This document shows, piece by piece, positions 9,895 to 18,521 of a stretch of 64,000 nt of DNA; position 1 is the first letter of the stretch; every line of letters begins with the position of its first letter. This DNA comes from Candidatus Paraprevotella stercoravium (lineage in GTDB: Bacteria; Bacteroidota; Bacteroidia; Bacteroidales; Bacteroidaceae): the NCBI GenBank assembly GCA_944320795.1, contig CALUIU010000004.1, positions 78,232-142,231 of the forward strand, read 5' to 3'. The translations under genes were made by a program, and so were the position numbers. The notes under the pieces were generated by a model, which was given only the letters and a program-made list of their open reading frames with translations, was not told the origin of the DNA and made no database searches.

Positions 9895-10662
9895 TTAGTA
9901 AGAATTCTTCATATGCATCATATGCACTGCCACCAGAGCCGCCGTTTCCGTGCGCAGGCGGCTTTTTCCCAAAGATACAGGCACGAAGCCCTGTTCCACC
10001 GCCATACGGACCTCTTCCAGAGAAAAGTCGCCTTCCGGCCCGATCAGCACTACGGTTTTGCGGTCACGCTGCAAGACATCATACAGAAAAGCCTTTCCGG
10101 CCCCCATATCCTTGGCACGTTCTTCCGTGTCTTCTATTCCGGCCACATCACGCTCGTCGTAACAGTGTGCGATAAATTTCTGTTCGTATTCCCCGGTCTG
10201 CTGCAGGAAAGTCCGAAAATCCGTCATCTCATTCAAAAGCGGCTTGAAACTTTTCCGGCTCTGCTTTACAGCCGAAATCAGGATTTTGTCGATACGCTCC
10301 GTTTTAACGACCTTACGCTCCGAGTTTTTGCAATTCAGGAACGACAGTTCATCAAATCCGATCTCCGTAGCCTTCTCGGCCAGCCACTCGATACGGTCCA
10401 GATTCTTGGTAGGCGCGAGCGCCAGATGCAGCCAGCCCGCCCACTCCTTGGGCTGCGGCTCGCTTTCCAGTATCTGATAAAAACATTTCCGGGAATGCAC
10501 ATTAATGATTTCTGCCCGATAGAAAGTACCGGCTCCGTCCATCAGCATGATTTCATCGCCCACCTGCAGGCGGAGCACCCGCAGACAATGCTGCGCTTCC
10601 TCTTCGGGAAGCTGATCCGCGGTTGCGGCATCAGGCACATAAAAAAAACGTATCTCTTTCAT
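9895..10662 (-). CDS. rsmE: 16S rRNA m3U1498 methyltransferase RsmE
   Basis: A 255-residue SPOUT-class enzyme that methylates N3 of U1498 in 16S rRNA. The N-terminal PUA-like part reads EEAQHCLRVLRLQVGDEI; the C-terminal knot carries IGPEGDFSLEEV and SLGKSRLRTETAAL, both family signatures. The first base set of the gene overlaps the DUF151 gene stop (ATGA, 10659-10662). Standard length and all motifs present. Its place between a nuclease-like gene and an envelope transporter is conserved-operon style rather than functional evidence. Confidence 0.95.
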   Translation of the reverse strand: MKEIRFFYVPDAATADQLPEEEAQHCLRVLRLQVGDEIMLMDGAGTFYRAEIINVHSRKCFYQILESEPQPKEWAGWLHLALAPTKNLDRIEWLAEKATEIGFDELSFLNCKNSERKVVKTERIDKILISAVKQSRKSFKPLLNEMTDFRTFLQQTGEYEQKFIAHCYDERDVAGIEDTEERAKDMGAGKAFLYDVLQRDRKTVVLIGPEGDFSLEEVRMAVEQGFVPVSLGKSRLRTETAALVAVHMMHMKNSY

Positions 10663-11222
10663 TTTCGTCTCTTGATTTCGTCTCTCAATAAAGAAGCCAG
10701 TTCATAATTCTCTGTCTCCACAGCCCGTTTCAGCGCTTCGGAAAGCGCCTCATTGCTCACGGAATTGATGGGCATGGAATAAGTGCCTTCGGAAACCTCG
10801 CGCATGTATTGCAACTCAAGCAGTTCCGGATGAATGGTAATAGGACACTTGAACGTGGCCGCCAGTACCAGTCCGTTTGAAGCACGGCAATAAGAAATCG
10901 TTTTACGCTCCCCATACTGCTCACAGATCAGATGACAGTAAGTCACCCCACCACGCACGGCGCAGATACGCACTTCGCGCAAACGAATCGAAAAGCTGTT
11001 GAAGGTGCTCAGCATGATGTCCGAAAAGTCAATCGGCGTAGCGGCAACAAACACCTTCTTCATCTTCAAAAGCAGATGCAAGGCATCCTGGCGCTCCATC
11101 AGCACGGGTAACATGCGTTCTCCGTCGGTTTCCTTCAGGATCGCCAAATACGCGTTTCCTTCTTTCGAGCACTGGGATACATTAGAGATTTCCAAATATT
11201 TATATGGTTCTTTTTCTTCCAT
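10659..11222 (-). CDS. Bifunctional nuclease-family (DUF151) protein with UVR motif
   Basis: A 187-residue cytoplasmic protein. Residues 1-135 match DUF151/BFN (YLAILKETDGERMLPVLM, ASNGLVLAATFKCPITI), and the C-terminal part SEALKRAVETENYELASLL is a UVR (UvrB/UvrC interaction) motif. BFN proteins of plants have nuclease activity; bacterial members, frequent in Bacteroidetes, are little studied. It lies 3 nt after the nucleoside transporter gene and overlaps rsmE by 4 nt, so it belongs to the same operon. Confidence 0.8.
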   Translation of the reverse strand: MEEKEPYKYLEISNVSQCSKEGNAYLAILKETDGERMLPVLMERQDALHLLLKMKKVFVAATPIDFSDIMLSTFNSFSIRLREVRICAVRGGVTYCHLICEQYGERKTISYCRASNGLVLAATFKCPITIHPELLELQYMREVSEGTYSMPINSVSNEALSEALKRAVETENYELASLLRDEIKRRK

Positions 11223-11225
11223 GGC

Positions 11226-12497
11226 TTACTGTTTTTCAGGCACATGCTTATAATGGAAAACAAATGCAAAAAGGACGGCAACCACCAGGGCATATGCCGC
11301 AAACAGATACCAGCAGGTGCTCCATCCTTCGACAATCTCATGTCCGGTAGCATCCTGCAGATTATAGACATATTTATTAATGACCATCTGGGCTCCCAAT
11401 GTACCGATCGTAGCTCCCAAACCATTGGTCATCACCATAAACAAGCCCTGAGCGCTGCTGCGGATGTGAATGTCCGTTTCCTTGTCCACAAACAGAGAGC
11501 CGGAAACATTAAAGAAATCGAAGGCCACTCCATAAACAATCATGGAGAGGATGAAAAGCCAGACGCCCGTTCCCGGATCGCCCATGGCAAAAAAGGCGAA
11601 ACGAAGCACCCAGGCAATCATAGCCATCAGCATCACGATCTTGATGCCGAAACGATGCAGGAAAAACGGAATCAGCAGGATACACAATGTCTCGCTGATC
11701 TGCGACAAAGAAATCAGGATATTGGCATGCTGAACACCGAAGGTATCGGCATACTCCGGTATCTGACTGAAAGAAGAAATAAACGGATTGGCAAAGCCGT
11801 TGGTAATCTGCAAACAAATACCCAACAGCATGGAGAAAATAAAGAAAACAGCCATTTTCTTTATTTTAAACAAACGGAAGGCCTGAAGTCCCAAAGCTTC
11901 CGAAAGGCTTTTGGATCCTCCCTCGCGATCGACCGGACAAGCCGGAAGAGTAAAGACATAAAACGCCAGGATAAAACTCAGGATACCGGAAAAGGCGAAC
12001 TGCAGCGCATTCTGCTGCATACCTCCGAGATCGACCACCCACATGGAACAGATGAAGCCCACGGTGCCAAACACACGAATCGGAGGAAAATGCTTCACCG
12101 TATCCATTCCGGCACGGTCCAATACCGAGTAAGCGACCGAGTTGGAAAGAGCGATCGTCGGCATAAAGAAAGCCACACTTAAAGTATACAAAGAAAACAA
12201 AGTGGAAAAGACGACATCCGCTCCGGCAGTCGTTCCATAATAGGACGCGGCAAACATAAACGCACCGGCAAGAAAATGACAGATGCCCAACAGTTTCTGT
12301 CCTTCTACCCAGCGGTCAGCAATGATACCGATCAGAGCCGGCATGAACAGGGAGACAATTCCCTGAACAGAATAAAACCAACCGATATTCTCAGCCTGAC
12401 CGACCTGAGCCAGATAGCTTCCCATAGACGTCAGATATGCTCCCCATACAGCGAACTCCAAAAAGTTCATGACCGTTAGTCTAATCTTCAAACTCAT
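11226..12497 (-). CDS. Nucleoside:H+ symporter family MFS transporter (NupG/XapB-like)
   Basis: A 423-residue inner-membrane protein with about twelve hydrophobic segments. The N-terminus (LEFAVWGAYLTSMGSYL) and NSVAYSVLDRAG with FPPIRVFGTVGFI are typical of the NupG-type nucleoside permeases, which take up nucleosides with protons. It heads the eight-gene minus-strand run that continues to 4333. The ATG at 12497 is 33 nt downstream of a predicted transcription start. Substrate preference (purine or pyrimidine nucleosides) cannot be read from the sequence. Confidence 0.85.
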   Translation of the reverse strand: MSLKIRLTVMNFLEFAVWGAYLTSMGSYLAQVGQAENIGWFYSVQGIVSLFMPALIGIIADRWVEGQKLLGICHFLAGAFMFAASYYGTTAGADVVFSTLFSLYTLSVAFFMPTIALSNSVAYSVLDRAGMDTVKHFPPIRVFGTVGFICSMWVVDLGGMQQNALQFAFSGILSFILAFYVFTLPACPVDREGGSKSLSEALGLQAFRLFKIKKMAVFFIFSMLLGICLQITNGFANPFISSFSQIPEYADTFGVQHANILISLSQISETLCILLIPFFLHRFGIKIVMLMAMIAWVLRFAFFAMGDPGTGVWLFILSMIVYGVAFDFFNVSGSLFVDKETDIHIRSSAQGLFMVMTNGLGATIGTLGAQMVINKYVYNLQDATGHEIVEGWSTCWYLFAAYALVVAVLFAFVFHYKHVPEKQ

Positions 12498-12537
12498 AAT
12501 TCATTTCTTTTGCAATGAAACAACAATTTATAAATTG

Positions 12538-12545
12538 CAAAATTA
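12538..12545 (-). promoter_or_regulatory. -7 element upstream of the nucleoside transporter operon
   Basis: TAATTTTG on the minus strand, start expected near 12531. No TTTG-like -33 element is visible in the AT-rich stretch upstream, so strength is uncertain. It would drive the run from the transporter gene to the nucleotidyltransferase. Confidence 0.5.
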
Positions 12546-12651
12546 AAAAAGTTTTTTGATTATCTGCCCGTCCGTAAAAAAAATCATGAAGTGTGAAAAT
12601 GAAAATGTTTTTCTGGCCCGCTCCGGTTCTTACTAAGGAAGAAACCTATAT

Positions 12652-12720
12652 AAAAAAAAGAAGGTTGTCATCTCGACAACCAATCTTTTCGTTAACCTTA
12701 AATCTAATACCATGAAAAAC
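12652..12720 (-). ncRNA. Candidate small RNA or attenuated leader of about 70 nt
   Basis: A strong promoter (12727-12757) is followed by a short minus-strand transcript that ends at a canonical terminator: GGTTGTC (12681-12675), loop GAGAT, GACAACC (12669-12663), then a T-rich tract with eight T at 12659-12652. An ATG at 12713-12711 opens a 25-codon frame (MVLDLRLTKRLVVEM...) that runs through the hairpin, so this could instead be a leader-peptide attenuator for the nucleoside transporter operon 150 nt downstream. Not matched to a named RNA family by me. Confidence 0.5.
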
Positions 12721-12726
12721 ACGATG

Positions 12727-12757
12727 CAAAGGTAGTGCTTTTTCATGAACTTGCAAT
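12727..12757 (-). promoter_or_regulatory. Promoter of the candidate small RNA
   Basis: Minus-strand ATTG (12757-12754), 19-nt spacer, TACCTTTG (12734-12727): a good -33/-7 match. An imperfect inverted repeat (CATGAAAAAC...GCTTTTTCATG, 12711-12747) surrounds the -7 element. Confidence 0.6.
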
Positions 12758-12807
12758 AGTTTAAAGTGTATTTTCATTCACTTTTACATCAATTAACATA
12801 TATAATT

Positions 12808-13989
12808 TTATTCTACATAGAGCACCAGTCCTTTAAGATACTCACCTTCAGGATGATAGATATTTATAGGATGATCCGCCGGCTGGTGAAGCTGATGCAA
12901 GATGCGTACCTTTCTGCCACTTTGCGCAGCCGCACTAAAGACCGCCGTACGGAAATGATCCTTGCTCACCACCTGTGAGCAACTGAAGGTAAACAGGATT
13001 CCCCCGGGCTGAATTTTCTCAAAAGCCTTGGCATTCAACCGGGTATATCCCTTCAAGGCCTGTTTCAAGGAATCTTTATGCTTGGCAAAAGCCGGAGGAT
13101 CCAGAATAATCATATCATACTGGTCGCCCATGGCATCGAGATATTTGAAAGCATCTTCGGCAAATGCCTGATGACGGGGATCATCCGGAAAATTCAAGGC
13201 TATGTTCTTATTGACCAGATCCACAGCCTTGGCGGAACTGTCGACCGAATGCACCAGACGCGCACCGCCGCGCATGGCGTAAACGCTGAATCCACCGGTA
13301 TAGCAGAACATATTCAGCAAGGCCCGTCCGTGGGCATAATGTTCCAGCAGAGAGCGGTTATCACGCTGATCCACGAAAAAGCCAGTTTTCTGCCCCTTCA
13401 GCCAGTCAATATGAAACTTCAGTCCGTTTTCTACAGCCACATTATCCGCGCTTCCACCACGGATAAAGCCATTTTCCTGTCCCAGATTAGCCTTAAACGG
13501 CAAAGTGGTCTCACTCTTATAGTAGACATGCTCCACCGCACCTCCGGTCTGACTCAGCAACGCATCGGCAATCATCATACGGTCCACATGCATGCCCACG
13601 CTGTGTGCCTGCATCACGGCTGTTTTGCCATAGATATCCACAACCAGTCCGGGCAAGCAATCGCCTTCGCCGTGAATCAGACGATAGGTGTTGTTTCTCT
13701 CCGTTCCTGCCACTCCGATAGCACAGCGCATTTCATAAGCCACCCGCACCCGTTCTTCCCAGAATGCCGCGTTGATCTCGATATCCGAAAAAGAGAGCAC
13801 GCGTACCGCAATGGAACCGACCTGCCAATGACCTACCGCCAGAAAATTTCCATCGGCCGACAGCACACGGACCACCTCCCCTTCTTCAAGAGTACCTTCA
13901 ATATGATGAATCGCTCCGGAAAAGATCCAGGGGTGAAACCGCTTCAGACTCTCTTCTTTTCCTTTTTTCAGAAAAATATTCTTATACAT
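12808..13989 (-). CDS. rlmI: Class I SAM-dependent 23S rRNA methyltransferase, RlmI family
   Basis: A 393-residue enzyme with an N-terminal PUA domain (KRFHPWIFSGAI, residues about 15-26), the EEHD-like middle region, and a C-terminal Rossmann fold with SAM motif LLNMFCYTGGFSVYAM, motif IV DPPAFAK and catalytic-cysteine region FSCSQVV. E. coli RlmI makes m5C1962 in 23S rRNA; the Bacteroidetes ortholog is presumed to do the same. It follows the exonuclease gene by 12 nt and is the last gene of a three-gene operon ending near the hairpin at 12663-12681. Confidence 0.88.
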   Translation of the reverse strand: MYKNIFLKKGKEESLKRFHPWIFSGAIHHIEGTLEEGEVVRVLSADGNFLAVGHWQVGSIAVRVLSFSDIEINAAFWEERVRVAYEMRCAIGVAGTERNNTYRLIHGEGDCLPGLVVDIYGKTAVMQAHSVGMHVDRMMIADALLSQTGGAVEHVYYKSETTLPFKANLGQENGFIRGGSADNVAVENGLKFHIDWLKGQKTGFFVDQRDNRSLLEHYAHGRALLNMFCYTGGFSVYAMRGGARLVHSVDSSAKAVDLVNKNIALNFPDDPRHQAFAEDAFKYLDAMGDQYDMIILDPPAFAKHKDSLKQALKGYTRLNAKAFEKIQPGGILFTFSCSQVVSKDHFRTAVFSAAAQSGRKVRILHQLHQPADHPINIYHPEGEYLKGLVLYVE

Positions 13990-14001
13990 AAAATAAAGAT
14001 G

Positions 14002-14643
14002 TTATATTGCATTATTATTGATTGCTTGCTCCGTACGCACCAACAGCTGAAAATCACCGGTCCGGCCCAAGGATACCAGTTCGTTATAAATGCGCACACA
14101 GGCCCACGCATCCGTTGCCGCATACAGTTTCTGACTGTCGGTCAGTATATCCGCCTCCCAATTGGTAAGCCGCTGCCCCTTGGATATTTTCTCCCGAAAC
14201 AGATTGGCATAGATTTTCTGAAGGCTCATATCTTCAATGCCTATCTTCTTCACAAAATCCTGCAGGTCCAGAAAGTTGGCCGGAGAGAAGTTTCCCCTTT
14301 TATGCAGCATGGCCAAATCATCCTTTAGGGACAAGCCCACCTTCAGAATGGTCTTTTCCTGCAGAAGGGAAGTCAGTGACGACGGAAGACCGATCCGGTT
14401 CAAACGGAACAGGAAACAGGTATCTTCCGTGGAAACCTGCAGCAAAGCCACAGCATTCACCTTGCCTTTTTTAAAAGAAGGACGAGTCTCCGTATCCACG
14501 CCCAACAATGGGAAAGTCCGGAGATAATCTACGGCTTTCTGTGCTTCCCCCTCTGTCTGGATCGTAAAAATCCGTCCTTCAAAAACCGCCCGGGGTAAGG
14601 TATTCAGTTCATTTTTATCAAACTTATTGTACAGTGTTTTCAT
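14002..14643 (-). CDS. DEDD-type 3'-5' exonuclease (RNase D-like)
   Basis: A 213-residue single-domain exonuclease. The three Exo motifs are visible: GVDTETRPSF (Exo I, Asp and Glu metal ligands), VGLSLKDDLAML (Exo II) and KLYAATDAWACVRIY (Exo III with YxxxD), giving the DEDDy subtype as in RNase D and the WRN exonuclease. The HRDC domain of true RNase D is absent. The start overlaps the DUF5063 stop by 4 nt. Substrate (RNA or DNA) is unknown. Confidence 0.85.
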   Translation of the reverse strand: MKTLYNKFDKNELNTLPRAVFEGRIFTIQTEGEAQKAVDYLRTFPLLGVDTETRPSFKKGKVNAVALLQVSTEDTCFLFRLNRIGLPSSLTSLLQEKTILKVGLSLKDDLAMLHKRGNFSPANFLDLQDFVKKIGIEDMSLQKIYANLFREKISKGQRLTNWEADILTDSQKLYAATDAWACVRIYNELVSLGRTGDFQLLVRTEQAINNNAI

Positions 14644-15218
14644 AATAATTCCGACGAATCTTCATCCAACAAATCCCCGGCATCCGCAGCATCCGTCTCC
14701 CGATCGGCCACCTGCCGCGCACCATGCAATGCCCGCAAGCCACTCAGCAAGGTCTGCCCCCAATAAAGATCAAACTGCTCGCGCACCTGCACCAGAGCTT
14801 CATACATACTTGATTCTATCTCCAGTTTATAAGTCGTAACAAAGTTACGCACGGCCTGATATACATCCGCCAAATCTTCCGAAATACTTTTCATCTGAGG
14901 TTCCTGGACATAATCAAGACTGGTGAGATCCAGATCCAGATAAGCATCACGCTCACCCAAAATACGGCTCACCTGCATACGGACCGCCTCATAATCCTGC
15001 TCTGTAACAAATTCTTCGGGAAAAGAATCTCCCAGATCTTCCATACGAGGAAGAAGAAGAGCCTTTAAATAAAGCAAAGGAAGAAGTTTTAACAAAGTTT
15101 CTATAAAATCTTTCTGCCGGACCTCGGTATGCCGCTCCAAAAAGGCACAATATTGCACTCCGACAGTAACAAACTCCAAAACATCTTTATGATAAATCAC
15201 AGACTTCATACTTTCCAT
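14640..15218 (-). CDS. DUF5063 family protein
   Basis: A 192-residue, mostly helical, acidic cytoplasmic protein of the Bacteroidetes family DUF5063; function unknown. The C-terminus is a run of acidic residues (DAADAGDLLDEDSSE). An in-frame ATG at 15248 would add ten residues but lies at or before the predicted transcription start set by TACCTTTG at 15253-15260, so I use the ATG at 15218 (MESMKSVIY). It overlaps the exonuclease gene by 4 nt, a pairing that suggests a shared role in RNA handling, though nothing in its own sequence shows this. Confidence 0.75.
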   Translation of the reverse strand: MESMKSVIYHKDVLEFVTVGVQYCAFLERHTEVRQKDFIETLLKLLPLLYLKALLLPRMEDLGDSFPEEFVTEQDYEAVRMQVSRILGERDAYLDLDLTSLDYVQEPQMKSISEDLADVYQAVRNFVTTYKLEIESSMYEALVQVREQFDLYWGQTLLSGLRALHGARQVADRETDAADAGDLLDEDSSELL

Positions 15219-15252
15219 AAAAGCAGTGGTTCTTTTAAATAAATTCACGTTA

Positions 15253-15260
15253 CAAAGGTA
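15253..15260 (-). promoter_or_regulatory. -7 element of the DUF5063-exonuclease-rlmI operon
   Basis: TACCTTTG on the minus strand, start expected near 15246. It decides the DUF5063 start codon and is back to back with the ftsK promoter 44 nt away. Confidence 0.6.
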
Positions 15261-15303
15261 ACAAAATTCACACGAAAATATATAAGGATATACGATTTTA
15301 GAT

Positions 15304-15311
15304 TAATTTTG
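15304..15311 (+). promoter_or_regulatory. -7 element of the ftsK operon
   Basis: TAATTTTG on the plus strand, 30 nt before the ftsK ATG; predicted start near 15318. No clear -33 element. Confidence 0.5.
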
Positions 15312-15340
15312 CGAAAGTTTCTTTTTAAACCCCTTTTTAC

Positions 15341-17836
15341 ATGTCGACAAAAAATACATCCATACGAATAACCAAACTGGGAAACAAGACAAAACCGGGC
15401 GGAAAAACAGCCGCCAAAAAGAAAGGCAAACAGCCGGTGAGTGACAACGACCAACCCGACCGTACGGAAACGATTCACTTTGTAATCGGAAGCTTCCTGC
15501 TGGTGGTCAGCCTGCTGATGCTCTTGTCTTTTTCTTCCTATATCTTTACAGGAGCAGAAGATCAGGGACTTGTCGAGGCAAACGCAACCGAAGGCTTTTC
15601 CAATTATGCCGGGAGCATCGGTGCCTATTGTGCCAATTTCTGGATGAACAAGTGTTTTGGTGTGGCAGCCTTCTTCATTCCGGTTTTTCTTCTGGCCGCT
15701 TCGATGAAACTGACCAAAGCCTATCACATACGTCTGTGGAAATGGTTCCTGCACTGTTCATTCCTGACCATCTGGGTATCACTGACCGCCTCTTTCTTTT
15801 TCGACAGCGTCGTCGCTGATATTCCGGAATGGAACTTTCTGAATCCGGGAGGCAGCCACGGACAGTTTGTCGTAGAGCGTCTCACCCAGAGTGCCGGCAC
15901 TGTCGGCGTATTCCTGATCATCCTGCTGAGCGCCCTGGTCTATTTCATTTATCTGAGCCGGAGTACCATTCTTTTCGTGCGCAAGATTCTGAACCCGGTA
16001 GAATATCTCAAATCCAAAATGCCCCACAGCCATGCTTCGGAGGAACCGGAAGCACTTGGCGAGGAAGACGGAAATGAGCAGTTGAAAACAGACACAACAA
16101 TACCGGAAACTACCGTAAAGATTATTGAGGAACCATCCGAGCCCTCTCATGAAGAGGCAGACGAACCTCTCCAGCCAAGCACCATCGATTTTGAACTTGC
16201 TCCCCGGAAAAAGCCGGAAAAAACGACATCCGTTGCCGTAAAACAAAATTCCGACGCTGACATCACGCTCGACATCGCCGAAGTCAAGCAGGAAGAAACC
16301 GCCAACGAAAGCGGAAAAGGAGCCCTGGAGCCATTCGATCCCAAGCTGGATCTGGAAAACTACCAATATCCCGTGCTCGAACTGCTCAATAAATACGAAG
16401 ATACGGGATGCGGCATCGATATGGAAGAACAAAACAAGAACAAAGACCAGATCATTGAGGTGCTGCAAAACTTCGGGGTAGGCATTTCTTCCATCAAAGC
16501 CACAGTCGGACCGACCATCACCCTTTATGAAATCACTCCGGCCAAAGGAGTACGTATCTCCAAAATCAAGAATCTGGAGGATGATATCGCCCTGAGCCTT
16601 AGTGCCTTGGGAATCCGAATCATCGCGCCTATCCCCGGAAAGGGAACCATCGGTATCGAAGTGCCCAACGCCCGTCCGCAAATGGTATCCATGGAAAGTA
16701 TCCTGAACAGCCGGAAATTCCAGGAAGCAGACATGGAACTGCCCATCGCCCTCGGCAAGACCATTACCAACGAGGTCTTTATGGTCGATCTGGCCAAGAT
16801 GCCGCACCTGCTGGTTGCCGGTGCGACAGGACAGGGTAAGTCTGTGGGACTGAATGCCATCATTACGTCACTGCTTTACAAGAAGCATCCGGCAGAACTG
16901 AAGTTTGTCATGGTGGATCCCAAAAAGGTGGAGTTCAGCATCTATGCCCCCATCGAGAATCATTTTCTGGCTAAAGTAGCCGATGAACCCGGCGAACCGA
17001 TCATCACCGATGTCAACAAAGTGGTACAGACCCTGAAGAGCCTCTGCGTGGAGATGGACAGCCGTTATGACCTGCTGAAAAAGGCAAGGGCCCGTAACCT
17101 GAAAGAATACAACACCAAATTCAAGAACCGCCAGCTCAACCCCGAAAACGGGCATCGCTTCATGCCTTATATCGTAGTGGTCATCGATGAGTTCGGCGAC
17201 CTGATCATGACTGCGGGAAAAGAGATCGAGTTGCCGATTGCCCGCATCGCCCAACTGGCCCGTGCGGTAGGTATTCATATGATTATCGCCACCCAACGCC
17301 CGACCACCAACATTATTACGGGAACCATCAAAGCCAACTTCCCGGCCCGTATGGCATTCAAGGTGAGCTCCATGATTGACTCCCGCACCATTCTGGACCG
17401 TCCCGGCGCCAATCAGCTGATCGGACGAGGTGACATGCTCTTCCTGAGCGGAAGCGAGCCGGTCCGCGTGCAATGCGCATTTGTTGACACCCCAGAAGTG
17501 GAACACATCGCCAACTATATTGCCCGCCAGCAAAGTTATGCCGGTCCTTTCGAACTGCCGCGCGTAGAAGTGGAAGGCGAAGAAAGCGGTGCCAATGTGG
17601 ATATGACCAATCTGGACCCTCTTTTCGAAGAGGCTGCGCGCATGATTGTAGGAACCCAGCAAGGATCCACTTCCATGATCCAGCGCAAATTCTCCATAGG
17701 CTACAACCGTGCCGGACGCCTGATGGACCAACTGGAAAAAGCCGGCATCGTGGGCGCGGCACAAGGAAGCAAGCCCCGCGAGGTTCTTTGTGTGGATGAA
17801 ACCGATCTGGAAATGCGTTTAAATAATTTAAGATAG
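15341..17836 (+). CDS. ftsK: DNA translocase FtsK
   Basis: An 831-residue septal motor that pumps chromosome termini into daughter cells at division. Order: basic N-terminus, four membrane segments within about residues 45-210, an acidic low-complexity linker (about 225-330), then the motor with the beta domain, Walker A GATGQGKSVGLN (about 491) and Walker B IVVVIDEFGDL, and the C-terminal gamma winged helix (STSMIQRKFSIGYNRAGRL) that reads polarity sequences. The linker is short, as in other Bacteroidetes. It is first of an ftsK-lolA-trxB run with 9- and 37-nt gaps. Confidence 0.96.
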   Translation: MSTKNTSIRITKLGNKTKPGGKTAAKKKGKQPVSDNDQPDRTETIHFVIGSFLLVVSLLMLLSFSSYIFTGAEDQGLVEANATEGFSNYAGSIGAYCANFWMNKCFGVAAFFIPVFLLAASMKLTKAYHIRLWKWFLHCSFLTIWVSLTASFFFDSVVADIPEWNFLNPGGSHGQFVVERLTQSAGTVGVFLIILLSALVYFIYLSRSTILFVRKILNPVEYLKSKMPHSHASEEPEALGEEDGNEQLKTDTTIPETTVKIIEEPSEPSHEEADEPLQPSTIDFELAPRKKPEKTTSVAVKQNSDADITLDIAEVKQEETANESGKGALEPFDPKLDLENYQYPVLELLNKYEDTGCGIDMEEQNKNKDQIIEVLQNFGVGISSIKATVGPTITLYEITPAKGVRISKIKNLEDDIALSLSALGIRIIAPIPGKGTIGIEVPNARPQMVSMESILNSRKFQEADMELPIALGKTITNEVFMVDLAKMPHLLVAGATGQGKSVGLNAIITSLLYKKHPAELKFVMVDPKKVEFSIYAPIENHFLAKVADEPGEPIITDVNKVVQTLKSLCVEMDSRYDLLKKARARNLKEYNTKFKNRQLNPENGHRFMPYIVVVIDEFGDLIMTAGKEIELPIARIAQLARAVGIHMIIATQRPTTNIITGTIKANFPARMAFKVSSMIDSRTILDRPGANQLIGRGDMLFLSGSEPVRVQCAFVDTPEVEHIANYIARQQSYAGPFELPRVEVEGEESGANVDMTNLDPLFEEAARMIVGTQQGSTSMIQRKFSIGYNRAGRLMDQLEKAGIVGAAQGSKPREVLCVDETDLEMRLNNLR

Positions 17837-17845
17837 CAGAAACTT

Positions 17846-18484
17846 ATGAAGAAAATCTTTTTATTACTTTTGTTTGTATGCGGACTGCAAAGTATTTCCG
17901 CCCAGAAAGACAGTCAAGCCCGCAAAGTACTGGAAGCTACCGAAAAAGCCTTTACCCAAGGCGGAGGTGTAAAAGCCCGGTTTAGCGCAGAGAACTTCGT
18001 CAACGGACAATCTCAGGGCAAGACAGAAGGAACCATGATGATCCTAAATCAAAAATTCCAGCTGACCACCGATCAGGTCATCACCTGGTTTGACGGCAAG
18101 ACCCAATGGAGTTATCTGAAACAGAATGACGAGGTCAATGTCAGTACCCCTTCAAAAGCCGAACTTCAGGGCATGAATCCTTATGCCTTTCTGAGTATAT
18201 ATAAAAAAGGATTCCGCTATACCATGCAAAAAGGCAGCTTGCGCGGACAAGGAGTATACACGGTACATCTGACGGCAGAGAAACCATCGGACGACCTGCA
18301 GGAAATTCTGTTGGATGTTTCCCAAAGCAACTATACCCCCTTCTGCATCCGTTTCCGTCAGAAGAACGGGGTCTGGACCAAAATTGTCGTACGCGATTTC
18401 AAAAACAAGCAAAGCTTCAAGGAACAGGATTTTGTATTCCCAAAAGAAGCCTATCCGCACGCAGAAATCATTGATTTAAGATAA
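17846..18484 (+). CDS. lolA: LolA-like outer-membrane lipoprotein carrier
   Basis: A 212-residue periplasmic protein with a signal peptide (MKKIFLLLLFVCGLQSISAQ, cleavage near residue 19). The mature part has the LolA-type half-barrel pattern (VKARFSAENF, GTMMILNQKFQL, DGKTQWSYL) and should carry lipoproteins from the inner to the outer membrane. It sits 9 nt after ftsK, a linkage common in Bacteroidetes. Divergent from proteobacterial LolA but family membership is clear from the strand pattern and context. Confidence 0.85.
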   Translation: MKKIFLLLLFVCGLQSISAQKDSQARKVLEATEKAFTQGGGVKARFSAENFVNGQSQGKTEGTMMILNQKFQLTTDQVITWFDGKTQWSYLKQNDEVNVSTPSKAELQGMNPYAFLSIYKKGFRYTMQKGSLRGQGVYTVHLTAEKPSDDLQEILLDVSQSNYTPFCIRFRQKNGVWTKIVVRDFKNKQSFKEQDFVFPKEAYPHAEIIDLR

Positions 18485-18521
18485 ACATTACATTAATTAA
18501 ATTCAAAACAGATAAAGAGTT

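Noticed and set aside
15779..17764. Two long minus-strand frames (342 and 298 codons) opposite ftsK
   Set aside because: Shadows of the ftsK codon pattern; ftsK has all motor motifs on plus.
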